From NCBI GenBank assembly GCA_947095585.1, contig OX352763.1, forward strand, positions 39,048,010 through 39,112,009: a DNA stretch of 64,000 bases, written 5' to 3'. Each line of letters opens with the position of its first letter. The first letter of the stretch is position 1. Below, one piece after another: positions 44,526 through 55,242 of this stretch. The DNA comes from Nephrocerus scutellatus (taxonomy: Eukaryota > Arthropoda > Insecta > Diptera > Pipunculidae). The notes beneath the pieces are model-generated. The model made no database searches and was not told where the DNA came from. It saw nothing but the letters and a program-made list of their open reading frames with translations. A program made the position numbers and the translations under genes.

Positions 44526-44790
44526 TAGGTCTATCGGAGATACACATGTATATAAAATTCGAAGAAAGTCGGGTTAATTTTTTTGGTCCACGACGGCCGA
44601 AAGTTTTGTCTCCGGAAATACACATGTTTGCAAAATTTCAATAATATCGGGCTTTGGAAAGTGGGTTGAAAATTGATCGCAAGATTCCTCGACAAACGGA
44701 CCGACCGTCCGACAGACAGACGTGCCACGGGTAATCGAATTTATAAATTGAAATTTTTCTTGTAAATTCTCTGATAGGAGATTTTGTGGT
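44526..44790 (-). mobile_element. Helentron-like (HINE) fragments, tail to head
   Basis: 44526-44735 contains 120-bp-unit pieces ('atcggagatacacatgtata', 'tcgggttaatttttttggtc') and the 5'-end block 'gatcgcaagattcctcgaca' with acgggtaatcg. It is directly followed by a second 3' end (aaatttttcttgtaaattctctgatagg, split here over 44750-44780 ). Both are partial. Confidence 0.55.
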
Positions 44791-45189
44791 GGAAATTTCC
44801 ATTTGGTGGTGAAAACATAGCAGCCACAGCGCACGCCTGGTGCGAAGTATACACAGCGACGTACGAAGTACAACAAGAATTTTTTCGAGTTGAGTTAAGC
44901 TGTAAAGTGTGCGTGCGTAACCAGTTCTTCATATACTCGTAATATTGTACAAAACACAAATAAAGAATGCACTCACACAACTGAGTGTACAAAACATTTC
45001 AGTTGCGGAACCATTCAGTTTTGTATAAAAATATTTGTTCTACTTCCTCTTGATATCTCTATACTCTCTGCTGCAACATAACAACAAAACAACCACAATC
45101 GTAAAGCAAGCAGCGCTGTTTACAGCGCATCGGCTCATCAGCGCACACAAAACACAGTCATTATAGTATGATATGATCTGATGCCGCTA
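44791..45189. other. Unassigned DNA
   Basis: No coding or repeat signature; lies between HINE fragments and may be HINE-carried or older flanking DNA. Confidence 0.35.
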
Positions 45190-45411
45190 AATGGAAAAAT
45201 TTGTATGGGAGGCCCCCGATCCCGCTGCCCGATCACTCTGAAATTTAAATAGAAAGTATTGTCACCGGAAATATAGTTGTGTGCAAAAATCGGGCTTTGG
45301 GAAGTGGGTTAAAAATTAATCAGAGAATCTGACCAGCCAGTTAGCCAACCAGCCAACCAGCCAGCCACGGGCACGCGAGATAATAGGATAGCCCCATACG
45401 GTAAAGGGATC
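45190..45411 (-). mobile_element. Helentron-like (HINE) 5'-end fragment
   Basis: Has 'tttgtatgggaggcccccga', 'tgtcaccggaaatatagttg', 'gggctttgggaagtgggtta', 'aaaaattaatcagagaatct' and a CCAGCCA minisatellite leading to cacgggcacgcgagataat, the usual 5'-end composition of the family seen at 52200-52340 and 55080-55210. Confidence 0.6.
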
Positions 45412-46225
45412 ATTGGTCCATAACACTGTGGCTTCATCCCAGGCAAATCAACAACTGATCAGATTTACACCCTTAGGCAGGTGATGGAAAATGTCTAGAG
45501 TTTCAAAACTCACTACACCATTTTTTTAGACTTTAAAGCCGCCTATGATAGCCACCAGACTAGAACTTTATAAAGAATTCGGCATACCAAATAAACTGAT
45601 ATCGTTGGTAGAAACCGAAGAGCTGTACAGGAAGCTTTCATCCAGAAAGAGCAGGCGGAACGTAATCTGGGTTGCACATAAATGAGAGCAAAACAAAGTA
45701 CATGGTGGCCACGTCTGCGAATAGAAGATCCAACATTGGTCCCTCATTAACCATAACATCCAAGCTGCTGGTATATAAGACAATGGTCATACCAGTACTA
45801 ATATATGGATACAAGACTTGGGTGCTTAACAAAAAGCATTCTAACCTTTTTGCCGCGTTCGAGAGAAAAGTCTTACGGAGAATTGTTGGCCCCGTATGTG
45901 AGGAAGGACGATTCCGGAGACTTTATAATGATGAGGTCTACGAGCGTTACATCGTGAAGGAAATTAATCTCGGTAGGCTTTGGTGGGCAGGACACCTAGC
46001 TCGCATGAGCGAAGAGGATCCTGCTCAGAAAGTCCTTTGCGGTAGGATTTATGGAACACGATAGCGAGGCCGGCCAAGCCTACGCTGGAAGGATGACGTA
46101 GATCGTAGACCAGGACGCCCAGAGTTTAGGGATGCCAAATTGGATGACATCGGCTCGAAATCGGGACCGGTGGAGAGATTTTTTGCGGGAGGCCAGGACC
46201 GGACACCGGTTGTAGAGCCAAATAT
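45412..46225 (+). mobile_element. RTE-type LINE RT and C-terminus, internally deleted (copy R7)
   Basis: Plus: CGFIPGKSTTDQIYTLRQVM, IFLDFKAAYDS (motif A), then a deletion removing GLRQGD and YADD, DIVGRNRRAVQEAFIQKEQA, LHINESKTKYMVATSANRRS, LTITSKLLVYKTMVIPVLIY, AAFERKVLRRIVGPVCEEGR, ARMSEEDPAQKVLCGRIYGT (45672-46062), and C-terminus RDAKLDDIGSKSGPVERFFA followed by TPVVEPN and a short atgatg tail at 46222. The C-terminal 130 codons are unbroken. Confidence 0.85.
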
Positions 46226-47625
46226 GATGATTATTTTTATTAATTTATTTTATAGCTTACCCATAAAATAATAATTTTCATCACATTAGAATATCACATT
46301 AGTTATCTCATATATTATTGTTCCCAGTTTTATGTTCGTAGTAAACCACATGGAAGCATTTCCGACACTAAATTGGAAAACATAGCTTAGGGTGGGGGAG
46401 AACTTCATTTCATGACAAATAAAAATGTCATAAGGAAGAATCAAATATGCAGTATGCATATTCAGCGTGTCTTCCTGTCCATAACATATTCACATTTCCA
46501 TTTCGATTGTTGGCCAACTTTCGCGTAAATATTAATTTTCCAATTGGAATCACAGAAACGGAAAAGTCATTCATCCGCGCAATAAGATGATAGCCGAGCT
46601 CTCTAGTCGAACGTAAAGTTATAAGGACGAAGAATTAAATATTCCAAAGTGCATTCATTTTAACTAAAAAACTGAAAAACTTCATCGTTCTGCCCAGAAT
46701 TCCACAAGCCACAAAACCACGAGCGAAACAGCCAAAATCCTGGACTAACTCTGAAATGTGTGCCATCCAAGTCTATATTGTATAAATATTTAAGTTTTTG
46801 CCTACCAGGATAACTTTTGTTGTGTGTGGTTAAAAAAAAAAGTTCTGGATCGAGGAATGGGAATTCCTGTTATTAATTCACGAATTATACGACCATTGTA
46901 GTTGAATACAGACACCGATCCAACGCCGGGCGCGACCAACTGAATTGATAGGATAATAATGAGCTCAATGAGTGTGCTGCCTGTCGAACGACTATAATTC
47001 ACTCATTTCATTTCATTTTGTTTAATGAATTATTATGTAATTGATAAACTTCGGTGACCTGCATAATATACTGGTATGTATGTACATATGTCTTCTGCTA
47101 GAATGGGCACCAACGAGTACTCGTAATTATCCTGCTCCTGCCGGCCACAGAGCATACTTTACAGCGCATGCAAGTTCTCATGCACAGAATGTGGTTCGAG
47201 TAATAATTTTCCATTTTCTCGTAACTTTAAAAGTAAATTGTTAATTCACATTCTGCCATGCACATGAACCGAACGTATCCAACTTAGCGTAAACTTTTAA
47301 CCACCGACTGTACAGCGTCTCATTGGTTTGGTAAATGTATGGGTTTACTAGTTGCTAGCGCTAAATGGCTCCACATGGGTTCACTTAGGTTGACATCGCA
47401 CACGGCACAATGCACAACCATCTTAATAATTCAGCTCAGCCGTGTAGTGGAAATATTTTGCGGACTTATGTGGCGGCTGTGAAAATTGTTGTTAGCCTAA
47501 TTAGCAACGCGTGTGGTTGTGTGGGCATTGCCTGTTTACAGGATTTCCACAAAGCGATCATAATAGCACTCGAACGTGTTATGCCCAATGCATGTACTGG
47601 TCCGATATTTGATTGTTGGGGAAGA
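46226..47625. other. Unassigned DNA
   Basis: No gene or repeat recognised. Open frames here (46802-47002, 47041-47244, 47410-47727) are short and composition-driven. Confidence 0.35.
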
Positions 47626-47790
47626 TTACAGAGCTTTTTCTACTATTTGAAAAAGAACCTTAAAGAAGTCGAAAACCACACTTTTCCATGCATCACATGC
47701 TACACACGCGTCATACGCGGGATCTAAGAAATTGCCAATATCACTGAGATGCTCAAAAAATTTCATCTCTCTATGCCAAGTTAGATAAAA
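47626..47790. repeat. Dispersed CACACGC unit
   Basis: 'tacacacgcgtcatacgcgg', 'gaaaaccacactttt' and 'aaaaaatttcatctctctat' match one unit of the array at 27336-27956. A single diverged copy, which shows that the unit is dispersed. Confidence 0.6.
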
Positions 47791-47929
47791 GTTTTAAAAA
47801 ATCATTGATTGTTGTGCTGTAACGATCTCCATTGACTGTAACGAAAACTCCGGCCTCATTTTTGAAGAAATAAGATTCGATTATGCTACCACACCAAACG
47901 GTGAATTTTTCTGGATGTAATGGATGTGG

Positions 47930-48215
47930 AGTGGGTGACGAAGTGCATGGCTTCTGAGCAGGAGGTTTGTGGTTCGAGTCTCAGTAACACCAAAAGTATT
48001 TTTTACGGTGTCCCACCTCTCGCGAACGACTGACAAACGTCCAAGTGTAATAACTTGTCACGGAAAGCTTCTCAATTCTCCGTTCCGATACGGCATTAAA
48101 TTGTAGGTCCTTACCATTTGTGTGCAAAAATAAACATGCACAAGACAAACAGGGGCGAGAAGCTAGGCCGTGGACCACAACGGTCTGTCGCGCCGAATAT
48201 TATTATTATTAATGA
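47930..48215 (+). mobile_element. tRNA-derived SINE (copy S4)
   Basis: Head with B box tggttcgagtctcagtaac and a degraded A box (gtgacgaagtgcatgg), body 'ataacttgtcacggaaagct', tctcaattctccgttccga, gtccttaccatttgtgtgc and tail 'cggtctgtcgcgccgaatat' plus ATT units. Full-length apart from head decay. Confidence 0.75.
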
Positions 48216-48774
48216 ACTCTGTAGAGTCTCTGGGCTCACTCACTCTATGTGCGACAATTCCGCTTCAAATTTTCTACGTAATGGGCGGACAGATCACATG
48301 AGTCGATATTGGATCTTCGACCACACTTTCATTTACAGCGGCAATATTATCTTCAGTGTTCTTATTCTTTCGGAGTGTTGGAGCATAGAGAAATAAGTAC
48401 ATAGAGTCTTTTTCTTTAACAAAATTCTTTCCTATGGGCAGCTAAAACTCGACTTAGTTAGTTTTGTGTGTATAAGCTATGGGAGCAATGCTCATTACGT
48501 TTCTGTTCTCTGTTTGAGATTGAGAATCAGTCCGTTATAGAAATTACATCAAATATTTTATGCTAACCATGACCGGTATTGGCTCAATATTATCTAATAA
48601 GGTGTTTTAAGAAGTGCGACATGCAGTCCCCCAACACTATTTTACATACAAAATTACTTGAAAACTGAAGATTTCTTAATTAATTGAATATATAATCTAT
48701 TCAGTAGTAACTGATAACAAGTGTTTTTTATTTTAATTCGTAAAATAACTTCTTTAAAAATTAGATTTGATTAC
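48216..48774. other. Unassigned DNA
   Basis: No feature supported; AT-rich. Confidence 0.35.
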
Positions 48775-49365
48775 AGTTGGTCAAGGGCTAAAGAGCCTTA
48801 AGCACTGCGACCTTGAGGTCTATTGTGCGTCACTGATGTTTTACCACATTATGTGATTGCTCAGTTTCTTCGTGAATGCCACAACTTCTGACAATGCGAT
48901 TGGTCTGGCATTCGGCCAGGGAACTGTATGAGCCTTGAAATGTTTTATTCTTTTCTGGGTGAGGGCTACGCATACGAAGGGTATGTGCTCTGACGTTTCC
49001 TTTGCCTCGTTGTAGAATCGGCAGCGGTACGATTGGGATTTGCCCAGTTTCAAAAGATGGTCATTTAATGGGCCATGTCCTGTCAAATAATGTTGTAGTT
49101 TAGAAGCTTCTTGGCTTGTCTCATCCCAAACGAAGAATTCCATTCCGCTTCGATAGTAGCGTTTTCCCACTCTTTAATTTTTCTGTTGATATGGCATTTG
49201 GAATACGCAATGCTGGGCTCTGGACCAGTGAAAATTCCTTCTGCGCCTTGCGCAGAGGTCTGCTGCCTCGTTTCCTGATATGCCTGAGCGTCCGGGAGAC
49301 CACATTAGTGTGATTTTGTTGTTTTTGGCCAGTTCTTCTAAGTGGCAGAAAAATAGAAATCCCGT
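48775..49365 (-). mobile_element. LOA-type LINE 3' end, 5'-truncated
   Basis: Minus: FCHLEELAKNNKITLMWSPG, RSGISGNEAADLCARRRRNF (end of RNase H), then KLQHYLTGHGPLNDHLLKLG, SYRCRFYNEAKETSEHIPFV (knuckle with Cys to Tyr) and VAFTKKLSNHIMW. About 85 percent alike by eye to the LOA copy at 32904, but the TAA tail is lost and the frame broken once. Confidence 0.8.
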
Positions 49366-49434
49366 TGCACCATATGACATCTCGAATTCTTATAAAAATC
49401 AGAAAGGGTTCCATTCCATAAAACTTTAGGCAAT

Positions 49435-51175
49435 AGCTTTTTTACAATTTGCGTACGAGAAAAGGGGTTCGCACCTTTATAATGCTCGGCTATATGCTTG
49501 GTACAGCGTGAGTTTTTAGGAAAAGGAGATTAAAAGAGGAGATGTCTATGAGCTTGCGTTTTGAATGCCTGTCGATTATAGTGATGTGGAAAGACAGAGC
49601 TTGGCCACGCATTCCACATACGTATTGTACGACTAAAGAAAGAATCTCTGTACGTCCGAAGATAGGCTTGAGGGTAAACTGATGAGCATTTAGGGCGCCA
49701 CGGGTATTGCGATTGAATTCAAGGAGAGGTGGCATGCAGCTGGCTATTTCTCTTGGGTACCGCTGGTGGAAGAAGCGATAGACAGTGACAAGCCGGAAAC
49801 GTTCCTGCGCTGTTCAAGCGAGTCTATTAATTTCGCAATGTTCTCGTCAGTTTTATCGCGTGGTTTTGTATCTATCTAGTGGTCTTAGGTGCACCAGACC
49901 AGATATGACAATTGTACTCAAGTTTAGGGGGAATAAAATCCTCGTAGATAGTAGCCAGATCAGAGTGATTGAAATACTTGTACCGGGCTAGAAAATCTAA
50001 ACATTTCGCAGCAGTAAAGCAGATACCGAGAATTGCGAGTTTTTCGGTTTCCTCGATGCAAGTGCCATTCATGGATAAAGGCATTAGATTTAAGATTCGC
50101 TTGGATGACAGCAGACAGCATTGGGTTTTGGAAGCGTTAAATTCTACTCGATTGTTTTCTCCATATTGTATTATGTTGTCCAGGTCAGAATTTAACTTGC
50201 TTAACATACGTATTTGTTTGAGTTCCACATGAGATGTGGAGGGACGTTCCTCAAACTTATATGAGAAGCTGAGACTGTTGTCAGCGAAAGAGTGAATTGG
50301 ATTATAAGTCACAGGTAAGTGATCATTAATAAAAATGAAAAAGAGTGTCGGGGACAGAACAGGGCCCTGGGGAGCGCCAGCATTTTTGTGATGCATTTTA
50401 GACTTGAAACAGTTCAAGACAACTTGAATTGAACGGACTAAAGGAAAGCTTCTAATCCAATGAAGCAGTTTTTTATCGACTCCACGCATTTTGGACAAAA
50501 GAGCTTGAAGCCAAACTCTGTCAAATGCCTTGGAAATATCCAGTGCAATAGCTTTGCTTTCACAAAATTGATGCAAAGATCAGTTCCAGTGTTCGGCGAG
50601 ATATACCATCAAATCACCAGTAGAACGTTGCCCCAGAAATCCGTGCTGCCGGCATTAAGGATTTCGTTAGTTTCAAGATTTTTCGTAAGCTGAAAATTTA
50701 TCAGCGTTTCCACGATATTGGAAAGAATGGATGTAAGTGCTATGGGTCGGTATGAAGAAGGTAACGACGGCTCACCCTTTTTGGGTATGGGCTGGACAAA
50801 GGCTGTTTTTCAACTTTTCGGCAAAAGTCCATGAGAATAGGATAGATGGAAAAGCGTACGTAAAGGTAATGCCAGCTTGGAAGAACACCCCTTCAAAACT
50901 ATTGGGGAAATACCATCTGGCCCAGCATATTTGAGATCGTTTAAAGCATGAAACTCAGCTCTAGCAACTGCACGAGTACGAATGAATATCTGTCCCATAG
51001 ATTGTTCAATACTCTGAGATGCTGCAGGCAGAAATGCACAATCTGGAAGCGTCGAGCTATCTGGCTCGTTTAATATTTATTCGGTTTTCCTCAGTAGGGT
51101 TTACTTTGTAAAACCAAAAGTATACCTCTCTAGAAGGCTCTTTACAGCTCCAGTCATACCATCCATCACCCTTTG
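49435..51175 (-). mobile_element. Jockey ORF2 RT half (copy J4)
   Basis: Minus: GQIFIRTRAVARAEFHALN, AGPDGISPIVLKGCSSKLAL (50998-50810), then the main frame 50576-49872 with SKAIALDISKAFDRVWLQAL (motif A), NAGAPQGPVLSPTLFFIFIN (motif B), HSFADNSLSFSY (FADD changed to FADN), NRVEFNASKTQCCLLSSKRI, FLARYKYFNHSDLATIYEDF and PKLEYNCHIWSGAPKTTR, then the C-terminal tail to 49440. The Asp to Asn change in the catalytic box would kill RT. At 50664-50690 it carries the uninterrupted version of the site occupied by LOA in copy J3. Confidence 0.85.
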
Positions 51176-51317
51176 GTGATTTTGCTGATCACAAAATGAG
51201 ATTCATTAGCTTTTATGCTGGATAAGTTGGTTCCGTGCATGTTGCAAGAGTGTTGCAGCGCTCAAAATTTAAAAACCGTGTACAATCAGGTTTAATGCAT
51301 ACATCTTAATTATATAA
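51176..51317 (+). mobile_element. PIF/Harbinger transposase, central piece
   Basis: Plus from about 51178: FADHKMRFISFYAG, stop, VGSVHVARVLQRSKFKN. GSVHDAR is the conserved second catalytic block of DDE_Tnp_4 (HARBI1-type) transposases; here the Asp is Val. The frame is interrupted by the HINE at 51318. Confidence 0.65.
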
Positions 51318-52342
51318 AAACAACCCATAAAAATACAATTTTTCATGTAAATTCTCTAATAGGAGATGGGTATGTGTTAAAATTTGAAGAAAATCGAGCT
51401 AATTTTTAAAAAATTTATATAGGCACCCCTCGGACCTCAGGGCCACACTCCAAAAACTTTACAAACAATTTTGTCCATCGGAGATACACACGTATATAAA
51501 ATTTTAAAAAAATCGGGTTAAGTTTTTTAAAAAATTTGTTGAGGCCCCATGACCCTCCAAACCTTGTCTCCAAAATTTTTGCAAAAAGTGTTGCCCATCG
51601 GAGATACACACGTATATAAAATTTTAAAAAATCGGGTTAATTTTTTTAGAAAAAATTTTGGGGCCCAATGACCCTGGGGTCCGGGTTCTCCAAATTTTTT
51701 ACAAAAAATGTTTCTCATCGGAGATACATACGTATATAAAATTTAAAGAAAATCGGGTTAATTTTATTTTTTAAATTTTGGGGCCCCACGACCCCGGGAC
51801 CCATGGTCTCCAAATTTTTTACAAAAAGTTTTGTCTATCGGAGATACACATGTGTATTAAATTTGACGAAAATCGGGTTAATTTTTTTAAAAAAAGTTAT
51901 GGGGCCCCACGAACCCGGGCCCGGGGTCTCCAAATTTTTTACAAAATGTGTTGTGTATCAGAGATACACATGTGCATTAAATTTGAATAAAATCGGGATA
52001 ATTTTTTTTAAAAAAAGTTATGGGGCGCCACGAACCCGGGCCCGGGGTCTCCAAAATTTTTACAAAAAGTGTTGTATATCAGAGATACACATGTGTATAA
52101 AAGTTAAAGAAAATCGAGTAATATTTTGTAAAATATTTGTAGGGGAGCCCACCGACCCCGTGGCCCGAGGGTCCTCAAATTTTAATAGAAAGTGTTGTCA
52201 TCGGAGATATGCATGTGTTCAAAATTTCAATAAAATATGACTTTTGGGTCAAAAATTGATCGCAAGATTCCATGACACACAAATCCACAAATCCACAAAC
52301 CCACAAACACACGGGCAAGTGATGTTAATATAGAGAATTTAA
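51318..52342 (-). mobile_element. Helentron-like element (HINE) with seven 120-bp units
   Basis: Oriented 3' to 5' on plus. It starts with the 3' terminus (aaacaacccataaaaatac), the subterminal inverted motif aaattctct at 51369-51377, then tandem units with the mark 'cggagatacacacgtat' at 51476, 51596, 51716, 51836, 51956, 52077 and 52199 (steps 120, 120, 120, 120, 121, 122). The 5' side is 'gatcgcaagattccatgaca', a CAAACCCA minisatellite, cacgggcaagtg and the terminal agagaattt (52332-52340). Layout (subterminal inverted repeats, internal satellite, 3' hairpin) fits Helentron-associated DINE-1-type elements. No protein is encoded; it would depend on a Rep/helicase made elsewhere. Confidence 0.65.
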
Positions 52343-52345
52343 AAA

Positions 52346-52760
52346 TCATTTGATGATTACAATATTTACAGGAAAATGTGTTATGACAGAATTGGAACAT
52401 ATTCTAGGAGATTCTACATATCCATTGAAAACGTGGCTTTCGACACCACACAAAAACAACGGCCACTTAACATATGCCGAAATAATTTACAACACTGTCC
52501 ACTTCAAATGTAGGGAAGTTGTTGAAAGAGCATTTGGAATGTTGAAAGGGTGACTTAGACGGTTAAAATACATCGAAACCAATAAAACGGAATTGATTCC
52601 AATGTGCCTGCTGCGTTCTGCATAACTTCTACATATGAGTGAATGATGTACTAAATGTAGAAAATAGTGATAACCACACTGAAATAGTTATAGAGGCGAA
52701 TGGCGGCGAAGACGGAATTAATCAATCACAAAGTATACGTGATCGACAACGAATTTCTTT
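52346..52760 (+). mobile_element. PIF/Harbinger transposase, C-terminal piece
   Basis: Plus: ELEHILGDSTYPLKTWLSTP, GHLTYAEIIYNTVHFKCREV, VERAFGMLKG (third catalytic Glu in this block), stop, LRRLKYIETN, then in a second frame ACVLHNFYI, stop, VNDVLNVENSDN and RDRQRIS. GDxxYPL, YNxxH, AFGxLKGRxRRL and ACVLHN are the diagnostic HARBI1-like order. Continuation of the piece ending at 51317. Two stops and one frameshift: inactive. Confidence 0.8.
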
Positions 52761-53318
52761 TTTAAATTCTCTATATTAACTTCACTTGCCCGTTTGTTGG
52801 TGGGTGGGTTTGTGTGTCATGGAATCTTGCGATCAATTTTTAACCCACTTCCCAAGGCCCGAAGTGCACACATGTGTATTTCCGGTGACAATACTTTCTA
52901 TTAAAATTTGAGGGCCCTCGGACCTCGGGGTCGGGGGGCTCCCATACAAATATTTTACAAAATTTACCCGATTTTCTTTAAATTTTACACACATGTGTAT
53001 CTCTGATATAAACATTTTTTTTAAAAATGTTGAAGACCCCGAGCCCAGGTTCGTGGGGCCCCATAACTTTTTTTAAAAAAATTAACCCGATTTTCGTCAA
53101 GTTTAATACACATGTGAATCTCCGATAGACAACACTTTTTGTAAAAAATTTGGAGACCCCGGGCCCGGGTTCGTAGAGCCCCATAACTTTTTTTAAAAAA
53201 AACTAACCCGATTTTCTTCAAATTTAATACACATGTGTACCTCCGATAGACAACAGTTTTTGTAAATCTCCTATTAGAGAATTTACATGAAAAATTGTAT
53301 TTTTATGGGTTGTTTTTT
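52761..53318 (+). mobile_element. Helentron-like element (HINE), 3-4 units
   Basis: Forward orientation: 5' terminal aaattctctatattaac (52764), cttgcccg, 'gatcaatttttaacccactt', units with acacatgtg at about 52868, 52986, 53107 and 53228, then inverted motif agagaattt (53276-53284), an A/T hairpin (aaaaattgtattttt) and the 3' terminus atgggttgttttt at 53318. Head-to-head with the copy at 51318-52342. Confidence 0.65.
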
Positions 53319-53352
53319 TAAAGTTTCAACTTTCAGTGCAAAAATAAATACA

Positions 53353-53530
53353 TGTTGTGGGTGCCGTGGCTCAGTGGATAACTGCATGGCTGCTGAGAAG
53401 GAGGTTCGTTGTTCGAATCCCACAAACGTCCGGAAAGCTTCTCAATTCGCCGTTCGGATTCAGCATTAAATTGTAGGTCCCTTCCATTTGTGTGAAAAAT
53501 ATACATGCACAACAGAAATGGTCCGGTCCT
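53353..53530 (+). mobile_element. tRNA-derived SINE with internal deletion (copy S5)
   Basis: Head 'tgggtgccgtggctcagtgg' (perfect A box) and B box gttgttcgaatccca, then a jump to cgtccggaaagcttctcaattc (the stretch acgg...ataacttgt is deleted), ccgttcgga, tgtaggtcccttccatttg and catgcacaacagaaatggtc, where it ends without the ATT tail. Confidence 0.75.
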
Positions 53531-53668
53531 GGCCTCCCATCCGAAAATACACATGTGTGCAATTTCAATAAAATCGGGCTTTAGGAAGTGGGTTAAAATT
53601 TGATCGCAAGATTCCACGACACACCGACAGACAGACGACCACACGGGCTCGCGAAATTAATATAAAGA
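53531..53668 (-). mobile_element. Helentron-like (HINE) 5'-end scrap
   Basis: 'aaaatacacatgtgtgcaat', 'cgggctttaggaagtgggtt' , 'gatcgcaagattccacgaca', a CAGACAGACGAC run and cacgggctcgcgaaattaat, the 5' side of the HINE family. It runs directly into a different repeat at 53669. Confidence 0.55.
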
Positions 53669-54544
53669 ACTAGCTGACCCGACAGACGTTGTCCTGTCCC
53701 ACTTTCAATAAATTTGTTTGTAATCGTTTTGTGAACTTGTGAAAAGCTATTTGCTTTGCGATATCGAGTGACAGTATTAGTCACATCATTGTGTTACATT
53801 TTTTAATTTTGGGTCTTTTAGGGTCTTCTGGGGTTCTTTTGGGGGTCTTTAATGATTTTTGGGGATTTTGAGGGACTTTCGGAGGTCTTTTTGTGATTCT
53901 TTTCGGGGTCTTTTGTGGTCTTTTGGAGATCTTTTTGCCCACAAAATCAAAGAAGAAGCTGTCAAATGACATTTGCGCACGTAACCCAAACAATTGGAAT
54001 CTATTGGAAGAGAAGAGAAATGAAATAACGACTTTTGCTGGACAGATCGCGAATCAACACAAATTTAATTTTATTTTAAGTTAGGCTGGAATGCGTTTTT
54101 CCAAAGTTTTCATTTCACCGAAAACATTCAATAGAGTTATTTCCTCAAAATATATCCAATTTATCGTTTTCCAAATTTTCCCGCCCGCTGTTTATCCGAA
54201 TTTTTCGACTTTCCTTTGTAATTGTCTTTGTTTCCTATGAATATAACGAACAAAACAAAAAAAGAATTACGCTAATCCATCGTTCGAATCGTGAGTTATG
54301 GTCAATTATGGAAAACAGCACTTTCAGTTTCCGAATTTTACAATTTTCCGGGCATCTTTTCTATTTTTTTCGCATAAACCTTATTCGGACTATAGCGAAT
54401 TTATAAAATAAAAGTTAGCCAAATCGGTCCAGTCGTTCTCAATTTTTTTTTTTCACTTTAAAACCTATTCTCATACCAACCAAATATACATAAAAAAATT
54501 CATAACAACCGGTCGAGCCGTTTCGGAGCAGTTGAGACCCAAAC
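53669..54544. repeat. Unclassified dispersed repeat with G/T-rich minisatellite
   Basis: Starts 'ctagctgacccgacagacgt' and ends with 'ccggtcgagccgtttcggag' and gacccaaacaccgtgac, phrases that I recall from repeats common in arthropod assemblies (memory, not checked). 53811-53940 is a degenerate GGGGTCTTTT minisatellite with a G-quadruplex pattern on plus (G-runs at 53811, 53821, 53830, 53841). No transposase or RT is visible. Confidence 0.4.
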
Positions 54545-55235
54545 ACCGTGACAAAAAAGCTTTTGATCGAGTATGGCATGACTCGTACGCTCAACTTAGA
54601 TACCTCTTTCATTGCATGGATTGTGGATTATTTATGGAACCGCAAAATAAAACTTGTATTGAATGGCATTTCTTTATCTTAGTATGGTATAAATGTTGGT
54701 GTGCCACAAGGGTCATCCTTGTCGCCTACGCTTTTCTTATTATATATTAATGACCTATTGTCTTTTACAACCTGTGATATCAATTCATTTGCTGATGATA
54801 CCACGTTATCGGCTTCCATTGAGTTTATTAGTCAAAAAACAACCCATAAAAATTAAAATTTTTCTTGTAAATTCTCTAATCGGGGATACACACACACACA
54901 CACACTGCGTGCTCGTTTTGTGGCATCGATGACACACATGTCTACAAAATTTAAAGAAAATCGGGTAAATTTTGTAAAATATTTGTATGGGAGCCCCCCG
55001 ACTCCGCGGCCCGAGGGGCCTCAAATTTTAATAGAAAGTGTTGTCATGGGAAATATACATGTGTGCCAAATTTCAATAAAATCGGAATTGGGTTAAAAAT
55101 TGATCGCAAGATTCCATGACACACAAATCCACAAATCCACAAACCCACAAACCCACAAGCCCGCAAACCCACAAACACACGGGCAAGTGAAGTTAATATA
55201 GAGAATTTAAAAAGAATGCAATTCTCGTGAATCTA
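54545..55235 (+). mobile_element. Jockey RT fragment carrying a HINE (copy J5)
   Basis: 54545-54837 matches the intact Jockey around motif A to the palm: AFDRVWHDS, VPQGSSLSPTLFLI, INDLLSFTTCDINSFADDTT, ending gagttt..gtcaaaa; after the HINE it resumes with aaaaagaatgcaattctcg (55209 on) exactly where the paralogue continues (58297-58315). About 90 percent alike by eye to the intact copy. A SINE follows at 55243. Confidence 0.85.
54838..55210 (-). mobile_element. Helentron-like element (HINE), minimal copy with defined ends
   Basis: 373 bp between two Jockey half-sites. 3' terminus on plus: aacaacccataaaaattaaa, hairpin aaaaattaaaattttt, inverted motif aaattctct (54870), a CA microsatellite (54889-54905), about one and a half 120-bp units, the CAAACCCA minisatellite (55124-55180), cacgggcaagtgaagtt and the terminal agagaattt (55200-55208). 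The empty site in the intact Jockey is five A residues (58297-58301), so insertion was within an A run (T-T on the element strand) as in Helentrons. Confidence 0.75.
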
Positions 55236-55242
55236 ATATGAT

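Noticed and set aside
48841..49170. Independent small gene
   Set aside because: It is the C-terminus of a LOA element, matching 32993-33300.
51318..53318. A single foldback DNA transposon with long terminal inverted repeats and an internal transposase
   Set aside because: Harbinger coding sequence extends outside the left arm, and solo arms with the same two ends occur elsewhere (54838-55210), so each arm is an independent element.
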